In this document: piece after piece, positions 47,985 to 59,371 of the stretch | Numbering within the stretch: the first letter of the stretch is position 1 | How the letters are laid out: each line of letters opens with the position of its first letter | Assembly (NCBI RefSeq): GCF_033568475.1 | Contig: NC_133120.1 | Span: 172,763,991 to 172,827,990 of the forward strand | Direction of reading: 5' to 3' | Length of the DNA: 64,000 nt | DNA from: Henckelia pumila | Taxonomy: Eukaryota; Streptophyta; Magnoliopsida; Lamiales; Gesneriaceae | Notes under the pieces: model-generated | Databases searched by the model: none | Told to the model about the DNA's origin: nothing | The model's input: the letters and a program-made list of their open reading frames with translations, nothing else | Made by a program: the position numbers and the translations under genes

Positions 47985-49451
47985 ATGGCAGATGATGATT
48001 ACGAGAGTCAGGCTAGCGGTGGTCGTTGGGGTGATCCATCAAGGAGACATCACCATAGACATCATCATGAGGAACATAGGCGTTTTAGTATGAACCGTTT
48101 TCTTCAGATGGCTCCTAAACCATTGGTGGGTGGCGAGGCTCCTGCAGTTGCTGAGGACTGGTTGGAGCATATGGAGAGTTGTTTTTGGGAGTATCAGTGT
48201 AATGAAGCCCAGAAGATGGAGACTTTAGCTTTTGTTCTAGAGGGAAATGCGAAGAGGTGGTGGAGAGCTACTTCTACTCCGCTTATTGCCGCCAGGGTTA
48301 CCGCTACTTGGGCTGAGTTTAAGTCTTCCTTTGAGAAGCATTACTTTCCTCCAGCTTTGCGTCAGACGAAGGCGAGCGAGTTGCTGAGTTTGCGACAGGG
48401 TACTATGACCATTGATGAGTACCATCAGAAATTCTTTGAGCTTCTTTCTTTCAGTCCCCATATTGCGAGTAGCTCAGAGACGATGCACGATCTATTTCTT
48501 CAGGGCCTTAACCCTGACATTCATCAGTTGGTTGTCGTGGACAGAGAGAGGAACTTCGAGAATTTGGTGAACAATTGTCACCAGGCAAAGGACAGTCTAC
48601 AGAGGAACAGGACTTTCGGATCTTCTGCATCCAGACCATCTAGCTCTTTGGGTCCAAGGGCCCAGTATTTTAAGAGACAGGGCGGTACTTCTTCTTCTTC
48701 TTTTGGATCTGGCAGTGTTCATCATTTTGGTGATTCACGATGTTGTCGTCAGTGCAAACGGAAGCATCACCCAGGACCGTGTCCTCATATCACTGGTGTT
48801 TGTTTTCAGTGCGGCCAGGAGGGTCACATGAAGAGAGATTGTCCCACTTTGGCCGGTAAAGTGAGTGGTTCGGGGAGTGTTGGTGGTTCTCAGACCACTA
48901 TCTATCAGCCACCGCAGTATCAGCAGCAGCCTTCGCCGCAGCAGCGTCAGCAGTCGCAACCATCGCAGCGACATCATTCTCAGTTTTCTTCGAGAGGACA
49001 GTCATCGCGCCCGCGTGCTCAGGGGCAGGTGTTTGCGCTGAACCAGGAGCAGGCTCAGGCAGACAGTGAGAACATGATTGCAGGTACTTTTAGTTTGTGC
49101 GGTTTTTCTGCTTATCTTTTGATCGATACCGGTGCTTCGCATTCATTCATATCAGCTCGGTTTGTTAAGAGACATATATTACCTTTTGTTTTCTTAGACG
49201 TCTTGTTAGCAGTTTCGACTCCGATAGGTCAGGAAGTCTTAGCTAAGCGTCTTGTTTTGGGTTGTATTTTGGGATTTGAGGGACATCTGTTGAGCGCTAA
49301 CCTGATGGTTTTAGCGATGGATGACTTTGATGGTATCATCGGGATTGATCTTCTGACTTCGTATCGATCGGTAGTGGATTGCTACCAGAGATTTGTCCAG
49401 TTTCGCCCCGAGGCTGAGGATGCTTGGTATTTCTATGGTGAGGGAGCGTGA
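47985..49451 (+). CDS. Gyp-1 copy 2 gag and protease
   Basis: 488 residues open. There is a His-rich N terminus (RRHHHRHHHEEHRR), a retrotransposon gag domain at about 55-190 (WLEHMESCFWEY, RWWRA, EFKSSFEKHYFP, LSLRQG), a Cys/His pair-like CRQCKRKHHPGPC at about 254-266, the zinc knuckle CFQCGQEGHMKRDC at 273-286, a Gln-rich linker, then the aspartic protease with DTGASHS at 381-387. The frame ends at TGA 49449-49451, seven nucleotides before the next Met and in the same frame as RT; an Arg CGA changed to TGA is the simplest explanation. Capsid and protease may still be made, but the polyprotein is cut before RT unless the stop is read through. Confidence 0.93.
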   Translation: MADDDYESQASGGRWGDPSRRHHHRHHHEEHRRFSMNRFLQMAPKPLVGGEAPAVAEDWLEHMESCFWEYQCNEAQKMETLAFVLEGNAKRWWRATSTPLIAARVTATWAEFKSSFEKHYFPPALRQTKASELLSLRQGTMTIDEYHQKFFELLSFSPHIASSSETMHDLFLQGLNPDIHQLVVVDRERNFENLVNNCHQAKDSLQRNRTFGSSASRPSSSLGPRAQYFKRQGGTSSSSFGSGSVHHFGDSRCCRQCKRKHHPGPCPHITGVCFQCGQEGHMKRDCPTLAGKVSGSGSVGGSQTTIYQPPQYQQQPSPQQRQQSQPSQRHHSQFSSRGQSSRPRAQGQVFALNQEQAQADSENMIAGTFSLCGFSAYLLIDTGASHSFISARFVKRHILPFVFLDVLLAVSTPIGQEVLAKRLVLGCILGFEGHLLSANLMVLAMDDFDGIIGIDLLTSYRSVVDCYQRFVQFRPEAEDAWYFYGEGA

Positions 49452-49457
49452 CCCCCG

Positions 49458-51098
49458 ATGCCAGTGGTTTCTGCTCTGAAAGCCCGACGTGCTTTAGAGT
49501 CTGGCGGGGAAGGCTACCTGATCTATGCGATTGATGCATCCTTAGAGGGTCCGGACATGGAGGAGATACCAGTAGTCAGTGAGTTCCCGGATGTGTTTCC
49601 CGACGAGATTCCAGGGTTACCACCTGTGCGAGAGATCGAGTTTGGCATTGACTTGTTGCCAGGGACAGCGCCGATTTCCCGAGCACCGTACCGATTAGCT
49701 CTATCTAAGATGCGAGAGTTGCAGCAGCAGTTGCAGGATCTTCTTGATAAGGGCTACATTCGACCTAGTGTTTCACCTTGGGGAGCCCCGGTTCTATTCA
49801 TCAAGAAAAAGGATGGTTCGATGCGTTTGTGCATTGACTATCGTCAGTTGAAAAAAGTGACAGTAAAGAACAAGTATCCTCTCCCACGGATTGACGATCT
49901 GTTTGATCAATTGCAAGGTACTTCTGTCTATTCCAAGATCGACTTGCGTTCTGGGAATCATCAGTTGCGAGTTAGAGACGAGGATGTTTCGAAGACAGCT
50001 TTACGTACTCGATATGGGCACTATGAGTTCTTAGTGATGCCATTTGGTCTGACGAATGCTCCAGCTATTTTCATGGATTTGATGAACAGGGTTTTCCAAG
50101 AGCTCTTGGATAAGTTCGTTGTAGTGTTCATCGATGACATCCTTGTGTATTCTCGTAGCATGGATGAGCATGCCTTTCATCTTCGTACTGTTTTACAGAC
50201 CTTGCGAGAGCATCAGTTGTATGCTAAGCTCAGCAAGTGTGACTTCTGGATTGACCGAGTTGTGTTCCTTGGTCATGTCATTTCTAGAGATGGAGTATCA
50301 GTGGATCCTTGCAAGACAGAGGCTATTCTTAATTGGTCGCGCCCGACGACAGCATCTGAGATTCGTAGTTTCTTGGGTTTGGCCGGATACTACCGTCGAT
50401 TCGTGGAGAATTTCTCTCAGATAGCCAGGCCTTTGACACAGTTGACGCGAAAGGATGTTTCTTTTGAGTGGTCTTCCGCGTGCGAAGACAGTTTTCGTGA
50501 GTTGAGACGTAGATTGACTACTACTCCAGTGCTATCCTTGCCGACTGGATCTGGTGGTTTCGTAGTCCACACCGATGCTTCTCTTCAGGGTTTGGGGTGT
50601 GTGTTGACTCAAAATGGGCATGTGATTGCCTATGCCTCCAAGCAACTAAAGACTCACGAGGGGAATTATCCCGTACATGATCTAGAGCTTGCAGCCATTG
50701 TCTTTGCTCTGAAGATATGGCGTCATTATTTGTACGGTGAACGATTCCAGATTTTTACTGATCATAAGAGTTTGAAGTACCTGTTCACTCAGGAAGAGTT
50801 GAACATGCGACAGCGCCGTTGGATAGACTTGCTGAAGGACTATGATTGCGAAATCAATTACCATCCAGGATCTTCTAATCCGGTTGCTGATGCGCTTAGT
50901 CGCAAGATTTATTTGAGTTCCCTTCGTACCAGTGCAGTGTCACGAATGGTCGAAGAGTGTTGTTCCTTGGGTTTCACTTTCCGTCATAAGAAGGAACAAC
51001 AGGGAGTTCGTGTTGCGTCTGTGCTTGCCGAGCCAGCCTTGTATAGACGTATTCGTGAGGCACAGGGTGTTGATTCCAAGATGCAGAGATTAGCCTGA
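49458..51098 (+). pseudogene. Gyp-1 copy 2 reverse transcriptase and RNase H
   Basis: Open for 546 codons in the gag frame. RT blocks: [38 protein letters not shown] and catalytic FIDDIL at 224-229. RNase H: TDAS at 372-375, [16 protein letters not shown] from 410, TDHKSL at 434-439, and DALSRK. The catalytic motifs are all intact. It is cut off from gag by the TGA at 49449 and from integrase by a TGA at 51096-51098, where copy 1 (position 248) has an Arg codon cgt. It is therefore a fragment of a polyprotein rather than a free gene. Confidence 0.93.
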
Positions 51099-51146
51099 TT
51101 CACTGAGGGTGAGAATTCAGCTGGTTTCCATTTTCAGGCGGATGGT

Positions 51147-52467
51147 TTGTTGTGTCTTTCTGGCCGTGTGGTTGTGCCTGATGATTCCACACTTAGAGAC
51201 GAGATCTTATCGCAAGCTCATCATAGTAGGTTCTCAGTACATCATGGTAGCATGAAGATGTACAGGGATCTACGTACTCGATTTTGGTGGAAAGGAATGA
51301 AGCGCAGCGTTTATCAGTTTGTGTCCCGATGCCTTGTGTGTCAGCAGGTCAAGGCAGAGTATCGTCGACCCGGAGGTCTACTTCACAATCTCGATATTCC
51401 TGAGTGGAAGTGGGAGCATGTGACGATGGACTTTGTCACCCACTTGCCTATGTCTTCCAGGAATTGCGACGTGATTTGGGTTGTTGTTGACCGATTGTCA
51501 AAATCCGCGCATTTCTTATCATATAACCGGGATTTCACCTTCGACAGGATGGCACGGCTGTATGTGCAAGAAATTGTCCGTTTGCATGGTATTCCACTGA
51601 GTATTGTGAGCGACAGAGATCCTCGTTTTACCTCAAGATTTTGGGGGAGTTTTCAGCGTGCTCTTGGTACCACTTTGAGTTTGAGCACAGCGTATCATCC
51701 AGAGACTGATGGACAATCGGAGAGGACTATCCATACTCTCGAGGACATGCTTCGAACTACCGTAATGGATTTTGGCCCAGCATGGCACGATCATTTGCCA
51801 TTGGTGGAGTTCGCTTATAACAATAGCTACCATAGCAGCATTGGCATGGCACCATTTGAGGCTCTTTATGGACGTCGTTTTCGTACACCTTTGTTTTGGG
51901 ACGAGGTTGGTGAGCGGCAGGTGGAGGGTCCTCAGATGATTCAGCAGATGACTGATGCAGTAGAATTGATCCGACGCAGGATTAAGGCATCCCAGGATCG
52001 ACAGGCTAGCTACGCGAACACTCACCACAGGCCACTTCATTTTGAAGAAGGAGAGTATGTATTCTTGCGTGTATCACCTTTCCGGAAGGTGATGAGGTTC
52101 GGTATCAAGGGTGGGTAAGTTGTCACCAAGATTTATTGGTCCTTTCGAGATTTTCGAGAAAGTTGGAGACGTGGCTTATCATCTAGCCTTGCCACCAAAT
52201 CTTTCAAAGATTCATGATGTGTTTCACGTGTCTTTGTTGAGACAGTACGTGGCGAATCAGTCCCACATCTTGCGTCCGACTGAGGTGCAACTAGACCATG
52301 ATTTGTCATATGTGGAGAAACCTCTCAGGATTCTCGACAGGAAGGATAAGGTGCTTCGTAACAAGCGCATACCGTTGGTGATGGTACACTGGCAACGCAG
52401 AGGTACAGAGGAAGCTACTTGGGAGTTGGAGAGTCGGATGTTAGCCGAGCACCCCGAGTTGTTTTAA
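51147..52467 (+). pseudogene. Gyp-1 copy 2 integrase with chromodomain-like tail, frameshifted
   Basis: The same frame continues after the stop at 51096. The integrase zinc region has His at 25/32 and Cys 62 and 65 (CLVCQQ). Catalytic acids are D95 (MDFV), D156 (SDRD) and E192 (SERT). At 52107-52116 the sequence has gggtgggt where copy 1 has gggt: a 4-bp duplication that shifts the frame and stops it at 52118. The tail continues from 52111 in the next frame to 52467 and ends in the LRNKRIPLVMVHW...WELESRM chromodomain-like segment typical of Tekay-type chromoviruses. Confidence 0.93.
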
Positions 52468-52574
52468 GATTTTGTACTCTGTTGTATCGAATGTATATTG
52501 TTCAGTTGTACTAAGAGAATTGATTTTGCGTACTATGTTTTCCTTAAGATGTAATTTCGAGGACGAAATTTCTT

Positions 52575-52587
52575 AAGTGGGGGAGAA
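52575..52587 (+). other. Polypurine tract of Gyp-1 copy 2
   Basis: aagtgggggagaa immediately precedes the 3' LTR, identical to 1721-1733. Confidence 0.88.
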
Positions 52588-53896
52588 TGTAGTGACCCGC
52601 AATTAATCAAGGTAATTAAGGAAATTAATTACTAAATTTTGCCTAAAATTATCCGAAGTAGATCGGAAGCTCCGAAGCACAGATCGGAAGCTCCGATCGG
52701 GATCGGACGTTCCGTTGGAGGATCGGACGTTCCGTTCTGGCTAGGGCTGGCGTCATCACCGACGTCAGCAAGATGACGTCACTGCTTACGCACGTGAGGT
52801 GACATCGGACGTTCCGATGTCACGATCGGACGCTCCGTTCGTGATCGGACGTTCTGATGAGGGATCGGACGTTCCGATCGCCGTCTATAAATAAGGGGTC
52901 CGAGCCCTCATTCTGTGCACCGATTTCCCCTCCTTTCCTCTGGTTTTCGAACCTTCTTACTTAGATCTACGGAGTTCTAGGCATCCTAATGGGAATCCGG
53001 AAGTTGCCTAGCGATCTCGGCATCGTAGCGGAGGTGTGCCTAAGTTTTGAGGCGATTCTACATCAGCGGGCTGACGACGGACGAAGGTATAATTTGGCTT
53101 CCTAAAAATATTCAGGAGTATGAAATAGCTTAGTTAAGGCTTTTAGAGCGTTTATAGTGATGCATGGACTTTTGCATGTGTAGACGCAGTAGAGCAGACT
53201 TGTAGGCTTTGGACCTAGACGGGTGTGCTAGGAGTTGACCTGCAGTGTTAGAGGTACGTAAGTACTGACCGAGATAGCCGACATGATATTTATACATATG
53301 TGTGTGATGCATGATGTATGTGCTGTATTGGCTATGTTTTACTGTTTTTAGCACATGCATATGTTTTTACGGAGACTGCATCGGGTATGATGTGAGTCAT
53401 GACAGTTTCCATCAGACGAGGCGATTCTTCCTGAGGATTCGTGTCTTGGGAATATACGAGTACCACGCGGAGTCGCTCTCTTGCCCGGTACTGTGTATTC
53501 CAGGCGCCATGAGTAAAGTGATTTAACCCTGAGTTTTAAAGTCATGTGCATGCTCATATTTGTATTTATATCATTGCTTCCGTATTGAGTGTAGCTCTCA
53601 CGCCCTTTATGTTTCGTGTTTTGGGACACCTTGTGGCGAGTCAGGTCTGAGGCTGGATGGTCCCGGTGGTTCCCAGTAGGGTTGAGGTTGCTACCTTGCA
53701 GAGGTAGTTTGTTAGGGATTCTGATACCCTAATTTCGATTTGGTTGTATAAAGAATTATACACTGTTTCTATCGTCGGTTGTATTCTGCCGATTGGATTT
53801 GTTGTACTTTGGAATTATCCGCTATTTAACGCTTTAATTGTTGTTGCTTGCACTAATCATTCTGATTAGATAGTGGATCCGGGTAGGGTCGCTACA
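52588..53896 (+). repeat. 3' LTR of Gyp-1 copy 2
   Basis: TGTAGTGACCC ... GGGTCGCTACA, 1309 bp. Compared with the 5' LTR, it has an additional gatcggacgttctgatgagg unit in U3 and one fewer cgattcttcctgagga unit near 53425. TATA box at 52886-52893. High identity to the 5' LTR points to a fairly recent insertion. Confidence 0.95.
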
Positions 53897-54010
53897 AAAT
53901 CTATTTCAGTAATCCGTATTTGAGAATATTTTCTTGAAAATTTAATAAAATGCATGTCGATATGTGTTTTTTATTTAATTTTTCTCAAGAAAACTACACA
54001 TCGATTTAAT

Positions 54011-54459
54011 TAGGGGTGAGTCGGTACGGTATACCGAGGTTTTCAACAAATACCGTATACCATACCGAAATATTCGATATTGGAAAATACGATACCGATA
54101 CCGTACCGAATATTTGGTATACCAAAACGTCGTCGGTATATCGAATGTTCGGTACGATGTAAATTTCATACCGATGTGTTCATCTTTATTCGGTACGTTA
54201 TTGGTAATATACCGTGCATACCGAAATTGATTGAGCCCAATACAAAATTATTATTATAATTTTTAATATAAATGATTTTTTTTGGTATACCGAAATACCA
54301 AAAATATTTTAATGTCATACCAATACCGATACCGAATTTTTCGATATCGATATCATATCGTACAGAATTTTTCGGTATACTGCCAAATTCAACATGTACG
54401 GTATTTTTCGGTATGGTAAATGCACTATACCAGAGTTTTCGATATTTTTCCCAACCCTA
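54011..54459. mobile_element. Non-autonomous hAT element rich in ggtataccg palindromes
   Basis: Ends are taggggtgagtcgg (left) and, inverted, tagggttgggaaaa (right). Flanks gatttaat (54003-54010) and gatttaac (54460-54467) match at 7 of 8 positions, a hAT-type duplication with one change. The interior is filled with tacggtatacc / cggtataccg / accgaata phrases in both orientations, so the whole can fold. 449 bp, non-coding. Confidence 0.8.
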
Positions 54460-54683
54460 GATTTAACTCTTGAAACAGTTGTTAAAATAATATTACCTTT
54501 CTTATTACCCTATGCATGTATATTATACATATATATATATATATCACATTCCACTGTACTTTTCAAAAATATATAATCGAAACATAACATCCACTTTCAT
54601 TTTTTTGGGAAAGGAATTTCAATTTTTTTTTATAAATTCAGAACTGTGGAAAATATTTTGTATAATTTAGTTATTTTATTATT

Positions 54684-54868
54684 AAAGTACGTTTTTTTGG
54701 AGGAATATTTGGGACTTTACAATGTTTTAAAAAATATATTTTAAAATTGCTCAATCTTTTTGCCTCGAAAATTCGGAAAGTACAGTTTTTTTTAGAGGAA
54801 TATTTGGGACTTTGCAATGTTTTTTAAAAAATATTTTAAAATGGTTCAATCTTTTTTCCCTCGAAACA
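54684..54868. repeat. Two-copy tandem repeat, period about 94 bp
   Basis: The block gaggaatatttgggactttacaatg...ttttaaaattgctcaatcttt...cctcgaaa is repeated as gaggaatatttgggactttgcaatg...ttttaaaatggttcaatctttt...cctcgaaa. Confidence 0.85.
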
Positions 54869-55454
54869 ATAGTTCAATATCATAAAAAAAGAAAAAAGTA
54901 AAAAAAAGAGAGCAAGGTAGAAGATCCACTAACTCAGATATGAGATATCCATCTGGTATTACAACAGAAAACCATAGGAGAAAAGAGGATATCAGATTAA
55001 TCCCGAAAATACAAAAGACTCAAAATCAATGTTCTAGCAACACAAAAACCATCAAGATACACGCGCGGAAGACAAGAAAAATAAGTTTGAGCTAAATAAT
55101 TTACCATCCTGACGAAAACAGAAGAGGGCAAGTTTTCTTGATTATTGTACATCATTGGAGAGCCAGAAAATTTTATTAGATTGGACGAAATTTCATTAAT
55201 GTTACAATTTTAAAATAAATACTAATAGTATAAGAATTTTTATCGAACAATTGTGTCTTTCGTTCAAGTGGATTGATAATTTTTATAAAAATATTTAATT
55301 ATTAAATTAAAATACCCATATTAATTGAGAATTAGTGAAATTATGGAAGATTTTAACTAAATTAAAAGGGGACAGAGTGCTAAAATTATTTTTAAAAACA
55401 AAGATTTCTTAATGAAACAAAGGGTAACAAGAAGAGGAACAACAACTTAAACAT

Positions 55455-55850
55455 TGTAGTAACCCAGTTATCATTTTAAGGTGATTAATGTTAAACAAAA
55501 TTAAGAGTTATTAATTAATAACAAATCTACGACTTAATCAAATTTAGAATTAAATCCCAGGCTTCGGATCCTCCGAGGAGTTAGGAAAATCCGAAATGAT
55601 CAGAAGCAGGATCGGAAGCAAGGGCAAGGTTCGGAAGATCCGAATTAGGATCGAAACATCCGATCTATGATAGGTCATGAAGATTTTGAGGTGTCATCTA
55701 CACACAGACACGTGGGAGTCCGGAAGGTCCGAACTCAAGCAGCCACTTAGGTGTCAAGAGGCTTTAGAGATGTAGATGCATGCTTGGGATCAGAAGGTTC
55801 AAAGTGGAGATTGGAGGCCACGAGATTGAGCCGAACAGATTGTTGTTGAA
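55455..55850 (+). repeat. LTR fragment, Gyp-1-related type with cggaag/ttcgga repeats
   Basis: Begins tgtagtaaccc, like the Gyp-1 LTR start tgtagtgaccc. It carries repeated degenerate palindromic phrases (ttcggatcctccga, gatcggaagc, ttcggaagatccga, gtccggaaggtccgaa) in the same relative place as the U3 repeats of Gyp-1. No TATA or 3' end is recognisable. It is probably a truncated LTR of a third subfamily. Confidence 0.6.
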
Positions 55851-55859
55851 TACTTGGAT

Positions 55860-56560
55860 ATTTATTTGGGATTTTTTAGATTTTATTAATATTATTGGTT
55901 TTATATTTTGTCTTGTGAATGATCTAGCCAATTATTTTCTTGCATGTTAATTTATTATGAATCAACCGATTAGGAATTTATTTCGATCACCCCAATAATT
56001 GACATATGGTTAAACCGACTAGAAATATTATTCGGGTTCAGTATGCGGTTTTAGGTGAAAGCTGAATTATCACAAATATTGAATGCATTCACGTTTGACT
56101 AGAATTATTGATTAATCCGTTAATACTTGAATATGTTTAAAAAATTCTAGACATAGACTGTTAAACAAGATAGGATAATTCACCATGATTTAAGATTAAA
56201 TCTGAATCCTAGATCTGTCACTTGTTTGCATGATTTGTTCGGTACATGCGTGTGTCCTTGATCGAATCTTTCTCTATTGAATTTATTACCCAATTGTTTG
56301 ATGCGTTTTTGAGTTAATTTATTTTATCAGTTATTTATTTATGAATTCTAGGTTAATTGAATAAATCAAATCACTCCTTATTGCTTGGTCTAGATTACGT
56401 TTAAATAATCATATTTTGGTAGTATATAAATCAGTCCCTATAAGTTTGACATCTGGAATCTTTGTCCACTTATTATAACTTGACCTGGTACGCTTGCCAG
56501 TATTATTTTAGACCAAATTTTAAGCGGTCAATAGGCTCAACATGATCTATGCACTTGCAA
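55860..56560. other. Non-coding sequence resembling gypsy LTR U5, uncertain
   Basis: A T-rich stretch with phrases such as ttaacttgacctggtacgcttgccag (56475-56500) that recall the 3' part of Tat/Athila-type LTRs. There is no primer site after it and no coding frame. The boundaries are guesses. Confidence 0.3.
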
Positions 56561-57030
56561 CATAATATATAAAGCAGTCTAACATAGATCATGGCACATA
56601 ATATGCAACAAATAAACATGCATACTTGATAGTCATGTTTGTGTTGCTTATTTTAATATCGTTTTGTTGTTGTTTTGCATGCATTTATATGTTCTAATTT
56701 AGCATTTTGTTCTTATTTTATTTATCATGTCTGCATAACATATTCCCGGATTTATTGTGTAGTACGTCGCATTTTACTGAAAAACCAGAGAAGTGTTGAA
56801 GAATGAAGATGAAGTGTTGTTTGCGCTTGATGGAGTGCAATTGCGCTTGGAGGATTATTGTTTGCACAAGAAGTTGTGCAAACGCATTACTTGTTTGCAC
56901 AAGTGAAGCGCTATTGAGGAAGGAAGAGGAATGCCATGCGCTGAAGAAAGAAGTTGATGCGCGTTTGCGCATGGGAAGAGTACGTTTGCGCAGGTGCTGT
57001 GATGCGTACAAATTTGCGAGATAAAAGATG

Positions 57031-57137
57031 CCGCTCGATCGGTCAATCTTTACCGATCGAGCGGTTCCAAGGAATTGGAAAATAGTAGGATTAAGATTTT
57101 GGGCTCGCTCGATCTGCAACATCTTACGGATCGAGCG
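57031..57137. repeat. Pair of GC-rich inverted repeats in partial LTR
   Basis: 57031-57064 is a perfect 12-bp stem (ccgctcgatcgg / ccgatcgagcgg) with a 10-nt loop. 57106-57137 has a perfect 9-bp stem (cgctcgatc / gatcgagcg). Both lie within 200 bp upstream of the TATA box. Confidence 0.88.
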
Positions 57138-57221
57138 ATATATCAGGCGCAGGAAAAAAATAAAATTTTGGGATTTTAAAACTTTTATTTTGCGGGCTTT
57201 ATTTCGTGGGCTTTCAAGACC

Positions 57222-57230
57222 ATATAAATA
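57222..57230 (+). promoter_or_regulatory. TATA box of the partial LTR
   Basis: atataaata in gaccatataaataggatc, about 85 bp downstream of the second hairpin. Context and position fit an LTR core promoter. Confidence 0.55.
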
Positions 57231-57759
57231 GGATCTTTAGACGTAAAAGAAAGGGGGATCATCAGATCAAAAAGACGCAGAGATTGGAGACGACTAGAGA
57301 GAAGAAACATCTGGCGGCTAGGTTTTATCTTTCTTGTTCTTAGTTTTAATTTATTTAGTTTTTGTACTTGGTTAAGGAAGACGAAACCCTTGATTTTATT
57401 CACTTTGTGAGATTTTGATTTTCAATGTTTGATTTTTATCGAGTATCAAGAGTTGTTCTGGTTTATTTCATGCTTGTGTGTTTGATTATTAGATTAATCA
57501 CCTGATAATTCTTTCATACAATCTACCACTAAATTAGAATTCAAATCCGTAATTGTTTGAATCATCTAATTTGTGAAGCAAATGCGTTTAATATTTTCTG
57601 CTGTTGAATTTGTTAAATCGTAGGAACAACAATTGACTAGGCTAAATACATCCGCTGGTGCATGTGTTGTCTAGATTCATCAGTTTCACTCATATGAATG
57701 CTACCTTAGATTTAAATCTAGATAACTGGTATTTGAGTTGATTTATTGGTAAGGGTTAA

Positions 57760-59371
57760 TGTAATGCTCCGATTTTGAAATAGTGCGTCGTTTGGATTTG
57801 TTATGATTTTTGGAAGCTTTATTCGAAAATTTGGAGTTTGAGATTTGATGGGTTTGCAGTATTTTTGTTGTATTAGCATTGTTATGAGTTAGTATCATTG
57901 TTATACTGTTGTCTGTGTTTTCGGTTCGACCAGTTATAGCCTTCATGCCGCCTGTTTGAGTTTTGGGGATTTCAAACCGTTTTGAGTTGTTGAAACGTGG
58001 CTATTGAGTTTGATCGTCGTTGTTGATCATATTTTGTCTACGTACAGATTCGTTTGGAGTTGTCGAGCCCGGTGTTGACAACATTGGATCGTCGAAGAGA
58101 TTGGACGAAGAACGGTAAAGAGATTACCTTGAGCCGTTGTTGTTGTTAGGTTGTATAGTTTCTGATATAACCTTTTATTGTAGCTTAGCCAGAGTTGGAG
58201 CTATTGAATTTAAATGTAAAAGTAGTCATCGTTAGCGGGATAGCATACTCGGGACAGTTGGTTCACGAGTTTCCCTTAAAATCATATACTTGAATCAATA
58301 CTTGTTCTAGCATGTGGAACTTGTATTTTGTTGTTGATTGAGTTTTATTATATGGTTTAATGCTTTATGTTTTCTTATGCATTGATATTGAGCCAAACCT
58401 TTGATTTCAGCGGGCAGAACAGCCCTTTTTGTTTAGACATTTTGGGGGCTATACTGTGAGTGGCCTGGGTGTAGAGGTTCACCTAGTGTCAGCATACTCC
58501 TTATAGTTGCACCAAAGTCTAGGGGATTGAGATATGTGACACCACCTCGATTGGGAGAGTAGGTGAGTTGTTACGTGATCTCATCCTCGGGATCCCAAAA
58601 GCAGAGCAACAACCCCTTGTTTATCAAAGTTGATATCCCTATTTTTAAAGACATGCATATCATTCGTTTGGATTTGATTATGTTGTCTTGAAAGCATGTC
58701 ATTGTTATATTACATGTATTGATTTTTATGTTGCTTTTACTGGGAATATCATTCTCACCGGAGTTATCCGGCTGTTGCTTTGTTTTGTTTGTGTACTTGG
58801 CAAGAGGAGGGGCAGGAACAAGTCAGCGAAGACCTGGTTAGCATCAAGTCTAAGAGATAGCAGTGGGACTCGGTTTAGAAGTTGAATATGCATGCCAACC
58901 TAGTTTTATGTTTTGAGGCATGTTAGAATTTAAACTTGTTATGTTTTGTATTCAGATTGTAATAGCTAGAATCGATGCATGTTCTATCTTTTTGAGTGGT
59001 GGATCAACTCTAGAACTTCATGTATTATTTGGAGGAATTGCGTTTGTAATGCATGATTATGATTTAAATGTGTTGGATTGTTTGGAATTGAGTTCCTGAG
59101 ATTTCTGCTATGTTCTGGTTTTGCAGCAGGGGGCGCACGAGGCAGTAGGTTTACTATTTTGGCCGCGCTCGATCTGCTATTTTTAGCAGACTGAGCGCGA
59201 CCCCTGTTGAGCAGAATAGTAGGCTGAGTAGTTGGAGGCGCCCGGTCTGCAGTTTTTAGCAGACCGAGCGCACCCCCTTTTAAATTTTTTTTCTTTTACT
59301 TTTAGTCTTGGATCTTGTATGCTTAAATGTTGTTTAATCCCAGATTAGTTTTTTAGAACCGAGGTCTCACA
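57760..59371 (+). repeat. 5' LTR of Gyp-2 copy 2, internally deleted
   Basis: TGTAATGCTCCG ... GAGGTCTCACA, 1612 bp. Relative to the 16638-18708 LTR, the bases corresponding to 16650-17071 are missing; the junction is at gctccg/attttgaaatag. The primer site after it is degraded (tggttcaaagc). Left flank gttaa; no 3' LTR in the window. Confidence 0.9.
59165..59266. repeat. Stem-loops in Gyp-2 copy 2 LTR
   Basis: 59165-59198 (gcgctcgatctgct / agcagactgagcgc, imperfect) and 59243-59266 (cggtctgc / gcagaccg) correspond to the second and third hairpins of the other Gyp-2 LTR. The first is lost in a rearranged stretch near 59135-59160. Confidence 0.8.

Larger units (their letters stand above)
56756..57759 (+). 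repeat. Partial LTR of another gypsy element (U3-R), cut by Gyp-2
   Basis: Starts about tgtgtagtacgtcgc. It has a region with repeated tttgcgc/gcgcaa phrases (56815-57015), two GC-rich hairpins, a TATA box (atataaata near 57222), then T-rich transcribed-type sequence. It is interrupted at 57760 by the Gyp-2 LTR. No protein frame, no terminal CA end in the window. Family not established; Tat/Athila-like by general appearance. Confidence 0.45.

Noticed and set aside
56718..57122. 134-codon minus-strand frame in the partial LTR
   Set aside because: It crosses the repeated gcgcaa phrases and the first hairpin, so it is low-complexity LTR sequence with no domain.
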